This document shows, piece by piece, positions 34,690 through 46,485 of a stretch of DNA of 64,000 nucleotides (the first letter of the stretch is position 1; each line of letters starts with the position of its first letter). Location: contig OX291544.1 of assembly GCA_946406115.1 (NCBI GenBank), positions 21,283,521-21,347,520 of the forward strand, read 5' to 3'. A program made the position numbers and the translations under genes. The stretch comes from Apoda limacodes. Lineage: Eukaryota; Arthropoda; Insecta; Lepidoptera; Limacodidae. The notes below the pieces were generated by a model. It was not told where the DNA came from, ran no database searches, and was given only the letters and a program-made list of their open reading frames with translations.

Positions 34690-35775
34690 CTTGATAGAAT
34701 AGATGAATCAGTACGTAAAGTCTACTACTAAAAAATGAATTATATGGCCCGTGAATTTTATAAACTCTCGCTTTGCCTTGAGGAAAGAAAAAAATACAAA
34801 GAAAAAGCCCGTGGGAGTAATTAAGTTCTTAGCACCGACTTTAGCAGCTCGTAGTGACACTGTTTACGAGTAAGTGATGAAAAATAAATAAACAACTACC
34901 TCAACTAAGAGCTTTAGTGCTTAGTGAAATAATTTCAGTTTTATAATCTTCGTATACCTACTAACATTCTTACCCACCTAAAGAAGTTTTTGAGAGGGAA
35001 AATTATTTGTGCTCATACAAGTGAAGTGTATCAATGTTAGAATACCTATCTCTTTCTAGTATTTTTTAGCTATAAGACATACTTAGTACTTACCTTATTC
35101 TACGCTTAATATGTCATCAGCAAGGTCTGCACGTGATAATGTGCAAAAGTAGAATTGCTGCTGATAAACTGCTTAGCAGTTTGGCAGAACACTCTGTTTA
35201 GTAATTAAGCCTTTTTTATGAAGTAGTAAATTTAAATATATTTATATATATATAATTATCACTATAATTTTATTAATCCTATTTCTAGTCTAAAAAAGAA
35301 TTGTGTATTGTGGGTGGTAAGGAAAAAATTACTAACGAGAGGCTACTAAAAGGCTTTAATGAATCGAGTTTTTAATTTCCGTACCGTCCGCCAATGTTTT
35401 TCATTTGCAAATGAATAAATAAAAATATTAATAAATAAACTTAGGAAAACACAATTTAAATCGCGGTAAAAGAAAAAGAGAAAACAACGCATCCGCCATA
35501 TGTAGAGAATTTACTAAAAAAAGTTTTATTTGAAGTTAAAACTTGTAGGTAATTGATCGCTTGTAGTGTGTGCGTAGTTCGTGTTTAGAACAACGATATA
35601 GTTCTTATACATACTTGATAGAATAGGCGCGTCATTATCGCCCGTGGGTTCTATGAACACACGCTTTGTTTAGAGGAAATCAAACTTACAAAAAAAAAGC
35701 TCGTGGGAGTAATTAGGGTCTTAGCACTCGCTGTACCTGCACATAATGACTCTGTTTACAATTAGGTGTTATATA
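34690..35775. repeat. Diverged direct repeat pair
   Basis: 34690-34885 and 35612-35770 share ACTTGATAGAATAG..., CCCGTG.ATTTT/GTTCTATGAAC.C.CGCTTTG, and GCCCGTGGGAGTAATTAAGTTCTTAGCACC...GACACTGTTTAC. They are about 920 bases apart. Class unknown. Confidence 0.6.
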
Positions 35776-36334
35776 AAAAATTATAACGCTCAGCTGGAGT
35801 CGAGGAGTTTGACAAGATGAAAATTGTGATGTGACGAATTCTGGATTAAAGTTATGTAAACTTACACTGAAGGTGAAAATTTATGTGGCAGATATTGATG
35901 TCCGATTTTTATGTTTTTATACCTTTTTTAACTTAGAATTTGATGGACTTTTAGTTTTAGATATATTATAATTAAAATGTCTACCATAAACACGGCTTTT
36001 ATTGAGAAGATGTACAATTTTTTTTATTTTTAACCCTGCTATGAATCTTAATATTTTCATACAAAATGTGACAATGTTTTACCCCTAAACCTATCTACTA
36101 CTACTTTCAGAATACACCCTTTACCTTCAAGGACCCATCAATATAAGGATCCTCGTTGTTGAAATCAGCAACGTTCATTTCGAGATCATTTGGGATACAA
36201 AGTTAAGTTGGCGTATAAAAAACTTAGTGTTACACAGTGAAGCGGTAATTTATCTCAGGGCAAAGAGCTATTTCATAAGCCGCAGGTTCAGCCCTACGAG
36301 GAGTACTGCTACCATCTCTGGGCGGATGCACCTG

Positions 36335-36860
36335 AATACTAGCTTAGCCCTTTTGACTCGCCTTAAGAACTAGTTGTAAGAATTATCGACGATCCCACAC
36401 TCACAAGCGGTATCAAACATTTCAGACTAAGGAGAAAGAAAGCGAATGCATAAGAGCTCCCTGCCAAGTTTTCCACTAGGGACTACACATATTGTGGGTT
36501 CTTCAAGAATGAAGTTATTAGTTTTTTAAGGGTCAGCTAAGCGCGATTGATACTTTTGGTGTTGCAAGCATCCATATAGGCTGTGGTGACAGCTTACAAT
36601 CAGGCGGATCGTTAGCTTGTTTGCCACCTTAGACTTAAAAAAAAAAACTTTGTCTCCCTGTGTGTGGTTGAGTGAGTCGCCGTCGGGAGGTATTTCGTCG
36701 TCACACACAGGACTGGGTTTGATAGTTGGATGTACAAACGCTTAGGTAATGGTCTGAGCTCTCTGCCGTGGCTTTTTCTAGTGACTGAATTTTTAAGGGT
36801 CCACAATGCGCGAATCTTGCCTCTGGTGTTGCAAATGGCCATGGTATATAAAAAATTACA
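36335..36860 (+). mobile_element. Two decayed CR1/Jockey-type LINE tails in tandem
   Basis: The first copy (36335-36645) has RIIDDPTLTSGIKHF-like codons and the 3' UTR AGCTTACAATCAGGCGGATCG...TTTGCCACCTTAGACTTAAAAAAAA. A second, more decayed copy (36646-36860) starts at CTTTGTCTCCCTGTGTG and ends TGGCCATGGTATATAAAAAA. Confidence 0.65.
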
Positions 36861-37254
36861 CCGCATTATTGTCGTTTGTGATAACAGTTACTGAATTCGC
36901 TCATCGCAAAAATCAATATTCTTAATTGAATATAATTTTTCTCGATAAATACCAACAAAAATTGTTTTAGACGAAATCGGTTCACTTGGCTGGTTTTTAA
37001 AGCATTTTGTAGTTATTTAGTGTATACAGGGCGAAACAATGAACGCACTTTATTGAATTTACTGAGTTCTATATGAAGAGGAAATAGGGTGAGGAATTGG
37101 TTTTCACAAATTGATCCTGCGATGAAAAGTAACAGTAACAAAATCACGTTTTACCAATATTATTTTCTATAACGTAGTTTAATTTTTCTACGATGGATAA
37201 TTGCAAAAATAGATTTTCTTTTATTTAGTTTTTTAGTGTTTAGCCCTACTAATC

Positions 37255-37468
37255 AAATATTTTTGGATATTACATACAGCGCCACCTGGTCCAAACGAAG
37301 CATAGCTTGTACTATAGGTAACAGACGACAGATAAAAATACATAAATATTATAAATATATATATATATATAGAAAACAAAAAGGCGCACGACAGACACAA
37401 ATGTTCATGAATATTTGCCTTGTGCGGAAATGCACCCCACGCCCCTCAGTTCAGCAGGCAGTCATTAT
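37255..37468 (-). mobile_element. tRNA-headed SINE (family A), diverged
   Basis: In reverse: tail CTATAGTACAAGCTATGCTTCGTTTGGACCAGGTGGCGCTGTATG at 37275-37318, an (AT)n body, and a decayed head with GGGGTGCATTTCCGCACAAG. Confidence 0.7.
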
Positions 37469-37929
37469 ATAGCCTACTCTCTAGTAAGTAGAAGCCTGAA
37501 AATATGTCATAATATGTCTTACTATGGCGAATTACCTAACAAATATTACAAAAACAAAAATTAAATATTTAAGGAATTGCATAGAAGAAACATATAGTTT
37601 ATTGTTTTTACTCTATATCTTTTGAATACAAGCTTTTTAAATTTGCCTAAAACGAGAGCGAGCCGACTCACACTTGGCCAGTTTTTTAAAGTTTGAATTG
37701 AATTTTAAAACTTCAGCTTAGAATCCAGCCTTGAATACAATTTGATTTCGATTACGTATTGTACTTTTGAAACGAGTTATCTCAGTTTCAATGGGATATT
37801 AAGCTTTATCAATGATCATGGATCCTATTAAAGTTTTAAATTAAGTAAGGTAGGGCAAATTATAAAGCTTAGTTCCTTCGAAACTGGTAAAGTGGCATGC
37901 TGTGTCGGAACTACAGTAGGAGGGCAAGG

Positions 37930-38135
37930 AGAGCAGAGCAGAAATGTCACATTTTTCAACGCCGGGTGAAGAGGGACGTTTGGTGAAGAGGGGCGCCTGG
38001 ATGCAGCAGTGCGGGCAGCGGGGCGCCCTCTGTCGGTGACGTAACGCTGCCGCGGCGCCCGCCCTAGTGTGTGCCGTGCCGTGCTTCGACCGGGCCACGC
38101 CGCGCACGTCCCGCTCGCATCAGTGCCAATCATCT
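37930..38135. promoter_or_regulatory. Isolated CpG-rich island, candidate promoter
   Basis: A sharp GC-rich block in AT-rich DNA, with GCCGCGGCGCCCGCCC, a CRE/PAR-bZIP-like TGACGTAA (38037-38044) and TCAGT initiators just downstream (38119, 38160, 38178). The minus-strand open frames across it are low-complexity Ala/Arg/Pro and look compositional. It could be the promoter or untranslated first exon of a gene running either way. Confidence 0.35.
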
Positions 38136-38139
38136 GACA

Positions 38140-39560
38140 CTATCATTATTGCGCCTTTATTCAGTATCGAGCTTAATCAGTGAATGAGGTGCAGAAACTG
38201 GCTGTGTGTACGATAATCATTAATTATTGATATGTTTTAAATAGGTATTTTTTTACGTAAGCTCTTAGCCGCCGACGCCCCGGAGTTCAGATACATCGGT
38301 GTCATTTCTCTTTTCCCTAAACAGCATTGCAAAGTCTAATTTTACCGGAAGTTTGATTTTTGTTTTTTTTCTACTCATACGCGCTAGTTTTTATCGGGTG
38401 TTTTATTTTTGTATTGTAAATTCAAATACTTTAAAAGCCGACTGGATATCTTATGTTGTAACAAAATTATTTTTATAAATCTAAAATTGACGTTCGCAAG
38501 TTTATATATTTATAAGAAACATTGGAGGCAATATTAAAGGTTAACCTATGATGATTTTCAATTTAAAATGGTGACACAAATAAGGAAAAAAATAAAGCAA
38601 GCGATTCTTGTATTAATTTTTTTGTTTAAGATTATATAAAATTTCTTATACTCTTTAAAATCAAAGCATAAATAGATATACTTCTGCATTCCTTTAATTA
38701 TAAATATCCATTACATTTAATATTAACTGTGTTATCAATACGTATTTAGTGACAAAGTGAAATTTAGTTAAATTTTCATAATATATTATTTTGGATTGTA
38801 ATAGCCATATTATAACGGTAAGTTATATGTAATTGTGGCTGATTCGTCTGTAGCGACATCAGGCTTTTAGTCAGTAGATGCATTATCCGCCTACTTCCGC
38901 TTTCCAAGCAGATCTTCTGATGACTGATTTGAGGAAATATCATCAAACTCATGTAGATATTGTGAATGGCAGCACTATATATAGCATTAACATTAGAATC
39001 ATTTGTGTAAATTAGATAAAAAACACTATAATATACTTAACGTAATTTTTGCATAATTATATGACCATATAACGAAATTCTAGGACGATAATCATTCATC
39101 GATTCATGGTAGTCATAGAAAACAGAGTTGACTTATGTAATAAATTTACAATTATGTAAAGAGAAGGCATCGTTTTGTTACTAAGGGACTAAAACTTATC
39201 TGAGACATTGAGCAGTTGCAGATTCAAACAGGAAAATTTACCTTTCGTAAGTTAGGTTTCGTTATAGACAACAAAATCAAATTATTGGGTCTTATGATTA
39301 ACGATACACCAACAGATGGGCTGATTTCGTAAGGTAGCAGAAGCATATGCAGCAGCAGAATTTCTTTATGTGAAGATTGTACTTTAAAGCCAAGCCGGAA
39401 ATTCGGGGTTTTTGTTGCGTTCGGTATAATATAGGCATAGGCCTTCCCAAATTTCGGTAATGCTATTGAAGTTGCTCATATAAAAAAAAATCTTTGAAGC
39501 TTTTAAATCCATGTTTTAGGTTTAGTATTGGTCAATTATTGATTGTTTGCTTTTATTGAC
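38140..39560. other. AT-rich intergenic DNA
   Basis: Between the CpG island and the 49-base minisatellite I see no gene or recognised repeat. Confidence 0.5.
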
Positions 39561-39561
39561 T

Positions 39562-39850
39562 AACAGACGTATGCTGTTCCACATGAGCCTGGTCCGCATG
39601 AACATATACTAGCAGACGTCTGATGTTCTGCATGAGCCTGGTCCGCATGAACATATACTAGCAGACGTCTGATGTTCTGCATGAGCCTGGTCAATTTGAA
39701 CATATACTAGCAGACGTCTACTGTCCAACATGAGCCTGGTCCGTATAAACATATACTAGCAGACGTCTACTGTTCAACATGAGCCTGGTCCATATGAACA
39801 TATACTAGCAGATGTCTACTGTTCTACACAAGCCTGGTCCGTATGAACAC
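39562..39850. repeat. Minisatellite, 49 bases x 6
   Basis: Six units of 49 bases (about 39562, 39611, 39660, 39709, 39758, 39807), each with AGCAGACGTCT...CATGAGCCTGGTCC...AACATATACT and a few differences. AGACGTCT is a small palindrome in most units. Confidence 0.93.
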
Positions 39851-40107
39851 GAGAAAATATGAAAACAAGCAAACTTGCATCTTTCGTTCATTTATTACGT
39901 TAGGACAAAGCAGCCAGCAATCCACTTTATGCATAACTTGAAATTTTTAATGCCTTTAAGAGTCGACCTCCGCTCTTCTTCTCAATCAGGCTAGATTTCT
40001 TCCATCTATATCTATATCATATATGGAATTTATATCTCAGGTTATTTGATGTTCACTGCAGAATTGATATCTCCGAACAGTAAGTGAGTACCTTTCAGGT
40101 GTTCACT

Positions 40108-40358
40108 TTAAAGTGTGTACAGTGCGGTTTCAGAGAAACTTCCTCCCGCGAACGCTTGGGTTGTGGAATGAGCTCCCTGCCAAGGTTTTCTCTAAGGACT
40201 ACAGTATCTTCAAAAAAGAAGTTATTAGATTTCTGAAGGGTTGGCAACGCGCGAGTGATGCCCTTGGTGTTGCAAGCGTCTATAGGCTACGGTGACAGCT
40301 TACCATCAGGCGGACCGTAGGCTTGTTTGCCACCTTTTAGTGGTATAAAAAAAAAAAC
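40108..40358 (+). mobile_element. CR1/Jockey-type LINE tail
   Basis: 60 open codons (TVRFQRNFLPRTLGLWNELP...ASVYRLR) with a small deletion before KKEVIRFLKG, then the intact 3' UTR ending CCACCTTTTAGTGGTATAAAAAAAAAA. Confidence 0.85.
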
Positions 40359-40692
40359 TCAGTACCTTGTTTGCATACAGCTATTTACTCTTACCCTGAC
40401 TAGCCCTTTGATGTATAATACTTTGATGCATAACAAAACTGTAATATTAAGGTAGTGGTAATAAAATTATAACTGATTTCCATTTCTACTCTTACAATCA
40501 GTATAATGATACTGAAAATGTATCTTCGGTCTAATAGTAGAAGACGTATCCTTTGCGACTGAGCGAATACGTATGAATAAGGTATTATATGAAATTTTAA
40601 GAGAATATATAAGTGTGTAGCCAAGCCAAGTATGTTGCGAATTGTACATATTTGCTGAGTTTGACGCTGTCACTCATGAACTGTATATCTGA

Positions 40693-41234
40693 CTAGCTTC
40701 TGCCAGCGGCATCGCCCGCCCTAAATTTCGTTATCGGCGTAGGTTCTTACAGCAACTCCTTAATTAAAGAAAAAAACAAACAAGCAAATCTTTCCTCTTT
40801 AATGGCATAATACATTCGTGTCTGTGAAACCATGGGAATACACATACAAAATTTTAACCCAATCGGTCAAGCCGTATAGTAGTTAACAAACCGACAGCAG
40901 CGCCACCTACCGGATCCAATTGTACTTTTAAATCATCCCGGAAACCATCGAAATACCCATATAAAATTTCAGCCCAATCGGTTCAGCCGTTTAGAAGTTA
41001 TGTAAAAAAGATAAGTACGGAAGGATAATTCTTACTACCCGATGTCCTATTACCCGTTTTCCCGTAGGAATGAAGCATTTTCCCGCGGTAAAAAGTAGTC
41101 TATGTTCATCGGGGATAATGTCGGCTTCTAATGGTAAAAGAATTTTTCAGATCGGTCCAGTAGTTTCGGAGCCTATTCAATACAAACATACTTACATACA
41201 AATCTTTCCTCTTTATAATATTAGTAAGTATAGA
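40693..41234 (-). mobile_element. Helitron-like elements, reverse orientation
   Basis: CTAGCTTCTGCCAGCGGCATCGCCCGCC is the complement of the CTAG end; the other end reads CTTTATAATATTAGTAAG. Repeated CAATCGGTCAAGCCGT / CAATCGGTTCAGCCGT segments suggest internal duplication or two merged copies. Confidence 0.6.
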
Positions 41235-42298
41235 TTAAAAAATATTGATTGCAAAGGTTTTAGGAAATTTTATGGTCCAACATTTTTGTAAAGGCTGTTT
41301 TTAAAAGATAGATGGCGCTGGAGAGAGCATAATTAACGAAAACAGTAAATTATGATAGAAGTAAGCGGAGCTCACGAATGTCGTACGTCTGTTTTCAACA
41401 CACTTTAAGGACAGTACAAACTTATATTAGTGTTTAGATGTAGTAAAAAATTGATATTTAATGGAATCTAATCGTTTTGATATTTTTTAAAAAAGCGTTG
41501 GATATATTTTTCAAAAAATAAGCACTTAGTTCATAGGCATAATTTCTTTCTGCTAAAAATAAAAGAAAAAAAATGTTAAGTAAAAGGTACGTAATGGACG
41601 CTATTAAGAAGCTGAAAACGGTGCATTAAAGGCTACCTTATGAGCAAGTGTGTTGAAAAATGGTTTTTAGTTTCATTTTTTTAATGTGGTGGCGCGATCA
41701 GCGCATACGAGGTCTCAAACTAGAAATATTTATTAGGACACCGAACAGTACAAATCTACTAAATTAAAACACTATTTGAATTTTTTAGTAAAAGCCCAGT
41801 TTTATGTCTTTATTTCCTGTTATAGGCGGTAAATCGGGAGCAAGACAGGGTTAAAAGTTTGTATGAAAATCATATATTTTTGTTCTATAGATAGTCATAA
41901 TATGTATAATGTTATAAAACTTTTACGACAGGGTTGGATTGTGGGTGCTTAAAGGTCCATTAAAGTTTATTTGAAAAAGAACAAATTAGGGATACAAAAT
42001 TTAGGATTGAGGTTTAAAATTTAAGCATAACAAATACTATTTTAAGATTTTTACGAAAGGGGCGAATTAAGGTGTTTAAAAGTTTAAATTGTTATGTTGA
42101 TGACATCAATTCTGTATAAACAAATAGTTTGACATGAGTTTAACAACAGGGGCCTGATTCTCGTGCTGATATAGAGATACCCTCGAATTCGAGTTATGTT
42201 TAATTGATTTACTCATGGCTTGTTAATCGTGGTAATTGTTTTAGGCGATAGATCTACTAGTTTGAACTAGATATTATGATGAAAAAATATGTCGAATA

Positions 42299-42557
42299 CC
42301 GTAGCAGTAAAGATGGGATGTCGCACGTACAGTTGTATGAAAGGGAGCCAGAATTAGTGATATGAGTTAACAGCTATATTGTTTTGATGGGATGGGATGG
42401 ATGGCTATATTAGTTCATATAGAGGGATAGATAATTCACTCGTGGTTTGAAAGCACTCACTTCCCCCTCCCCAATTAGAACTATTTAGCCGTCAACTACT
42501 ATCACTTCCTCCTCCTTCTTTTCCGTGCGACATCCCATCTCTGCTGCTACCGATGCA
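42299..42557. repeat. Small foldback repeat
   Basis: CCGTAGCAGTAAAGATGGGATGTCGCACG (42299) faces CGTGCGACATCCCATCTCTGCTGCTACCG (42523-42555). Weaker inverted similarity continues inward (GAATTAGTGATATGAGTTAACAGCTA with its counterpart). Confidence 0.65.
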
Positions 42558-42669
42558 ACCACTTAATGCATATCGACCGCTAGCTTCCGACATATGACTA
42601 AACAGAAGTCCTAAGTTTGGTTAATTAAAAGTAAAAATACCATTGTTCAAATTTCGAATTTTCCTCCAC

Positions 42670-43560
42670 ATTTTTTGAGAGCCAAATTAAATTATTGTGT
42701 CTCATTTAAAAATGGATCTGCATCGAGAACATTTTAGTGCAATGACTTTCTACGATTTTAAATGTGTGTGTGGTAAAACCTGATGAGTCATTTGATCGGC
42801 TTCAAATGGCTTTTATGGATGAAGAACCTTCAAAAGCAACCATCTACCGTTTGCATAGCTTACTTTTGGCGATGAACAAAGGAGTGGTTGTCCTACGACG
42901 GCTGTCACGGAAGAAAGGGTGGTGCTGGCAGTAAAAAAAATAATTGAAGAAAATAGGCGAATTATATACGAAAAGATTCAGAATACACTGCAGATTGATT
43001 TGGAAAGCGTTCACAAGATTTTACACGAACACCTTCGCGTGAGGAAGATAGTTTCGCGCTGGGTGCCGCACAACTTTGAAGCACGCTCTTCTCAACGCGT
43101 TTACGAAATTGTGACAGGTGACAAATCCTGGATTTGTCAATACGATCCAGAAACAAAGCGTTAGTCGGCAGTTTGACTGTTTCAAAACGAACCAACGCCT
43201 ATGAAAGTGAAGCGATCCAGTTTCTTCACTTTGACGGGATATCTTGTTTTAATTCTATTACGAGACCAAAGCAGCATCAACGTTGAATAGTATACTACAA
43301 AATGTCTGCCAGAAGTTTAGTCTGCAATGAGCAACAAGCGACCGAACACCGAGGCTTCTCGGGGTACTGCTTCACCATGACAAAACGCCCGCGCACCACA
43401 CCGGTCACAGTCTTGGTCACCCTGTCCTGATCTGGCACTGTATGACTATTTTTTATTCAATAAAATAATCGCTGGAAGACGCGCTAGCAGCGTTCGAGAA
43501 GGCCGTGGAAGAGGTGCCTGTGGCAGACTGGAAAAAATATTTTTAAAATTGGTTCAGACG
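42670..43560 (+). pseudogene. Fossil mariner transposase
   Basis: Plus-strand fragments in shifting frames match the mariner transposase layout: an N-terminal helix-turn-helix region from about 42712, VLAVKKIIEENRRI near 42920, TGDKSWICQYDPETKR near 43115 (the first catalytic Asp is in GDKSW), and HHDKTPAHH near 43372 (second catalytic Asp). Stops and frameshifts interrupt it, including TAG right after ETKR. It cannot be active. Terminal repeats were not identified. Confidence 0.75.
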
Positions 43561-44017
43561 CATGAAACCTTATATACAGAGTTCTTTGAAAAGATTTAAA
43601 CAAAATTTTTTATCAATAAATATTAGTTTTTTAGTTTCTCAAAACTTTTTGAGTGTTGTATATAACGCATATACATATTATATGAAAATAAAAAAAAAAA
43701 CATTTTGTTGGAATCAAAAAAAAAAATCAAAAAGATACATGCAGTCAGTGCAGTCTTAAAGTATCATATACAAATAATATTTTGAGATGTTTACGACAGC
43801 GATGGACAGGTTACCAAGCAATAGTGTGAATGAAAGTTCTGGTAAAGTTTGTATTTATAATATTAGGGGCCTGAAATATGATATTGAGGTTAAAAAATTT
43901 AATTGTGAAACTCTATTTGTTTTACGTCGCAACTCAACACATTTAATTTGCTTGACTTGTAGCAGTATTATATTAAGAGAGACGTACTCGTAGTAGGACA
44001 TACACACAAAAAAAAAA

Positions 44018-45390
44018 TTATCTCACTGGATGGAAAAGGATCATTTTGTCGTATGAAATCTGATTAAATATGCGTGGAAAAGCCTATTTTATCAGCTCGC
44101 GCGAAAAAGTTTTTTTTACTGTACAAAAACAAAAATATTAAAAACCTTCCGAAATGCGGTTCGTCCTTACTTCTTTATATATTGGTGATCCGTTAATAAC
44201 ACTTTAGTTTATTTTTTGATAATATAACATTAAATATTATGTTTTATTTAATGTTATTAAATAGATAATTAATTGTAGTTTGTTTAATTGTTGTACAAGA
44301 AGAAAGAGGTTTTAAGTATAATTTTGGTTCTAAGAATTTTAAGATTGGCATGGTGCAAATTCAGAACGCCACCATAAAAAAAAGAAAACGAAAAGAAATA
44401 TTTATTTAGAATAACAAATTTTGGTTGTTTTCACTATAAACGTATTTTTATACTCAATAAACTTGAAGTTAATAATTAAAAAACATGAATCACTCTACCA
44501 GTGACGTAAAATAGCTAATTTTACCCGCGAAAAATCGATAAGTACCTCTGAAAGTGCGATTTGTTTACTACATGCAGACAAACAAAAGGTCCCCAACCTA
44601 TTTCAGAGATTTATACTGTTGTTATCATGTTATCTATAAAAATATTTATTTGTTATGCAAAGCTGGAAAGTTGCTATTTGGCGTGAGTGCCTATATTGAA
44701 TACCAAGCAAGCGTAGTCCGTCTCTAAGGGATGTATGGGGTTCTTCAAGTAAGAAGTTATTAGATTTTTGAAGATTCGGCAATGGGTGAGTAATGCCCCA
44801 GTTGCTGAAAGCGTCCATAAGCTGCGGTGACCGCTTACCATCAGGCGGACCGCAAGCTTGTTTGCCACCTTAGTGGTATAAAAAAACGTAGAGGGAGCTA
44901 CACCCGTTTTGCGTGTAATTGAGAAGAGGAAAGCCTTATTTTAAGACTAAATACTTTTCCTCGTTCCGACATGAGCCGTGAAAAGCAAATATTTTTAAAT
45001 ACGAGTAAAACCATTTTTAGACAAAAATCTAGAACAGCTGTTTCTTTTTTGCTGCTTTTGTGCAATCAGCAGCAGACCCGAGAAGGTAGACATACATAGA
45101 AAAATTAAACTTTAAACTTATCTTTTCTTGTTGTATTTAATAATCTAACAAACTACAATAAATAATCTATTAAATAACATTAAAAGAACATTATCGTGAA
45201 TGCAATAGTATCAAAAATTAAACTTAAGTGTTATTAGCGGATGACTAATAAATAAAGTTGTTAGGGTTTCATTATGTTTGTTTTTGTTGAATTAAAAAAA
45301 ACCTTTTGCGCGCAAGCGGATTAAGTAGGCCTTTCCACGTAGCTTTCAAACGATGAAGCCTTTCCGAGCCAGTGAGATAAAATAAAATTT
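44018..45390. repeat. Foldback element with about 300-base diverged arms
   Basis: TTATCTCACTGG at 44019 and the complementary CCAGTGAGATAA near 45385 start two arms that stay alignable for about 300 bases (landmarks CGTGGAAAaGCCTA, TCCGtTAATAACACTTtAGTTTA, TTGTAGTTTGTT). A CR1/Jockey-type LINE tail sits between them. Confidence 0.7.
44700..44886 (+). mobile_element. CR1/Jockey-type LINE tail nested in a foldback element
   Basis: GGGGTTCTTCAAGTAAGAAGTTATTAG region, then CCGCTTACCATCAGGCGGACCG and CACCTTAGTGGTATAAAAAA. It lies between the arms at 44018-44330 and 45090-45390. Confidence 0.8.
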
Positions 45391-45394
45391 CGGT

Positions 45395-46485
45395 CCCATC
45401 AATTCGCCCCTGATGTAAAAATCTAATAACAGTATTTGTTTATGTAATATTTATCTTTACAACAATAAAAATACAATACAAAAATTTAATACAATTTATT
45501 CCTGTTTATATAACATTATTGCCCCCTTAATTTATTCCTGTCGTATAACCGTTGAACATGTATGAAAGCACTGATACGTGAGGATGCAGCAAAAGAAGTG
45601 TGCCAGGATCGTAGCAAGTGGAAGTCTTTTGTCATTAAGACAGAAGCGTGATGAAATCTATGGATTTACTTGCATATATAATTTTAGCCCACTTAATCTT
45701 TCCTTGTCACAAAAATCTTATAAACAGACTTTTTTTTTACAATTCCTCTTAAGGACGTGTTTTTCAGCAAAAAAAAATTAACTAAAATAAATATTATTTA
45801 AGGATTCAAATTTTATAAGAAAACGATTGTACCTGTCTTATATTTTGGAATATTCTGAGCAGTTTTGACTGTCATTTTTAACCTGATCGTTTAAAAAATC
45901 ATTGAATTTCAGATTCGATTCCAGCTCAAAATTTAAAAAAAAATTTATACAATTTGGCACCAATCATAAATTTGATGAATATTGATATTCATTAGAGAAC
46001 TTGTATATTTGAATAGGTATTTCTATACTTTTTTGACTTTTATTTTTTTTACCTAACCTCAAAATTTTGTTTGGAGAATTTTATTACATGTGCAATTATT
46101 TTATTATTAAAAAAAATAATATGTGAGTATACATTTTTATATTAAATATATTATGTCGAAAAAGAAATGTTGTAGGAATACTTATTAGCATCAGCACAAA
46201 ATATTGAATTGCCAAGATGAGCAAGAGCACAATATTTTGCAAATCTTAACTACAAAAAATAATTATATAAATAAATAGCTAAACTATATCACTTATTAAA
46301 CAAGGTCCTGGATGTTGCTGCCAGTGGATAAAGTGGCCAGAAGAGTGGCAGCGTTGCCACGTTGTATGGCACCGCTTATTTGTTGACCAAAATATAAACC
46401 AGCCTTCTGATTTTTGGAAGTGGAGATCAATCGCTTGGCTATTTCCTTATAAAAACGATGGGTTCTCGGTCCCAAAATCCCAAGG
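45395..46485. other. AT-rich intergenic DNA
   Basis: No gene seen. A short GCAAAAGAAGTGTGCCAGGATCGTAGCAAGTGGAAG near 45585 resembles the C-terminal codons of some LINEs, too short to call. Confidence 0.45.

Noticed and set aside
34896..34903. A third CTACCTCA (let-7 seed match)
   Set aside because: It is 9 kb beyond lin-28, past the likely poly(A) signal and several insertions, and isolated; chance is sufficient.
37828..38133. Minus-strand open frames rich in Ala/Arg/Pro
   Set aside because: Explained by the CpG-rich composition that removes stop codons; no domain, and two frames are open at once.
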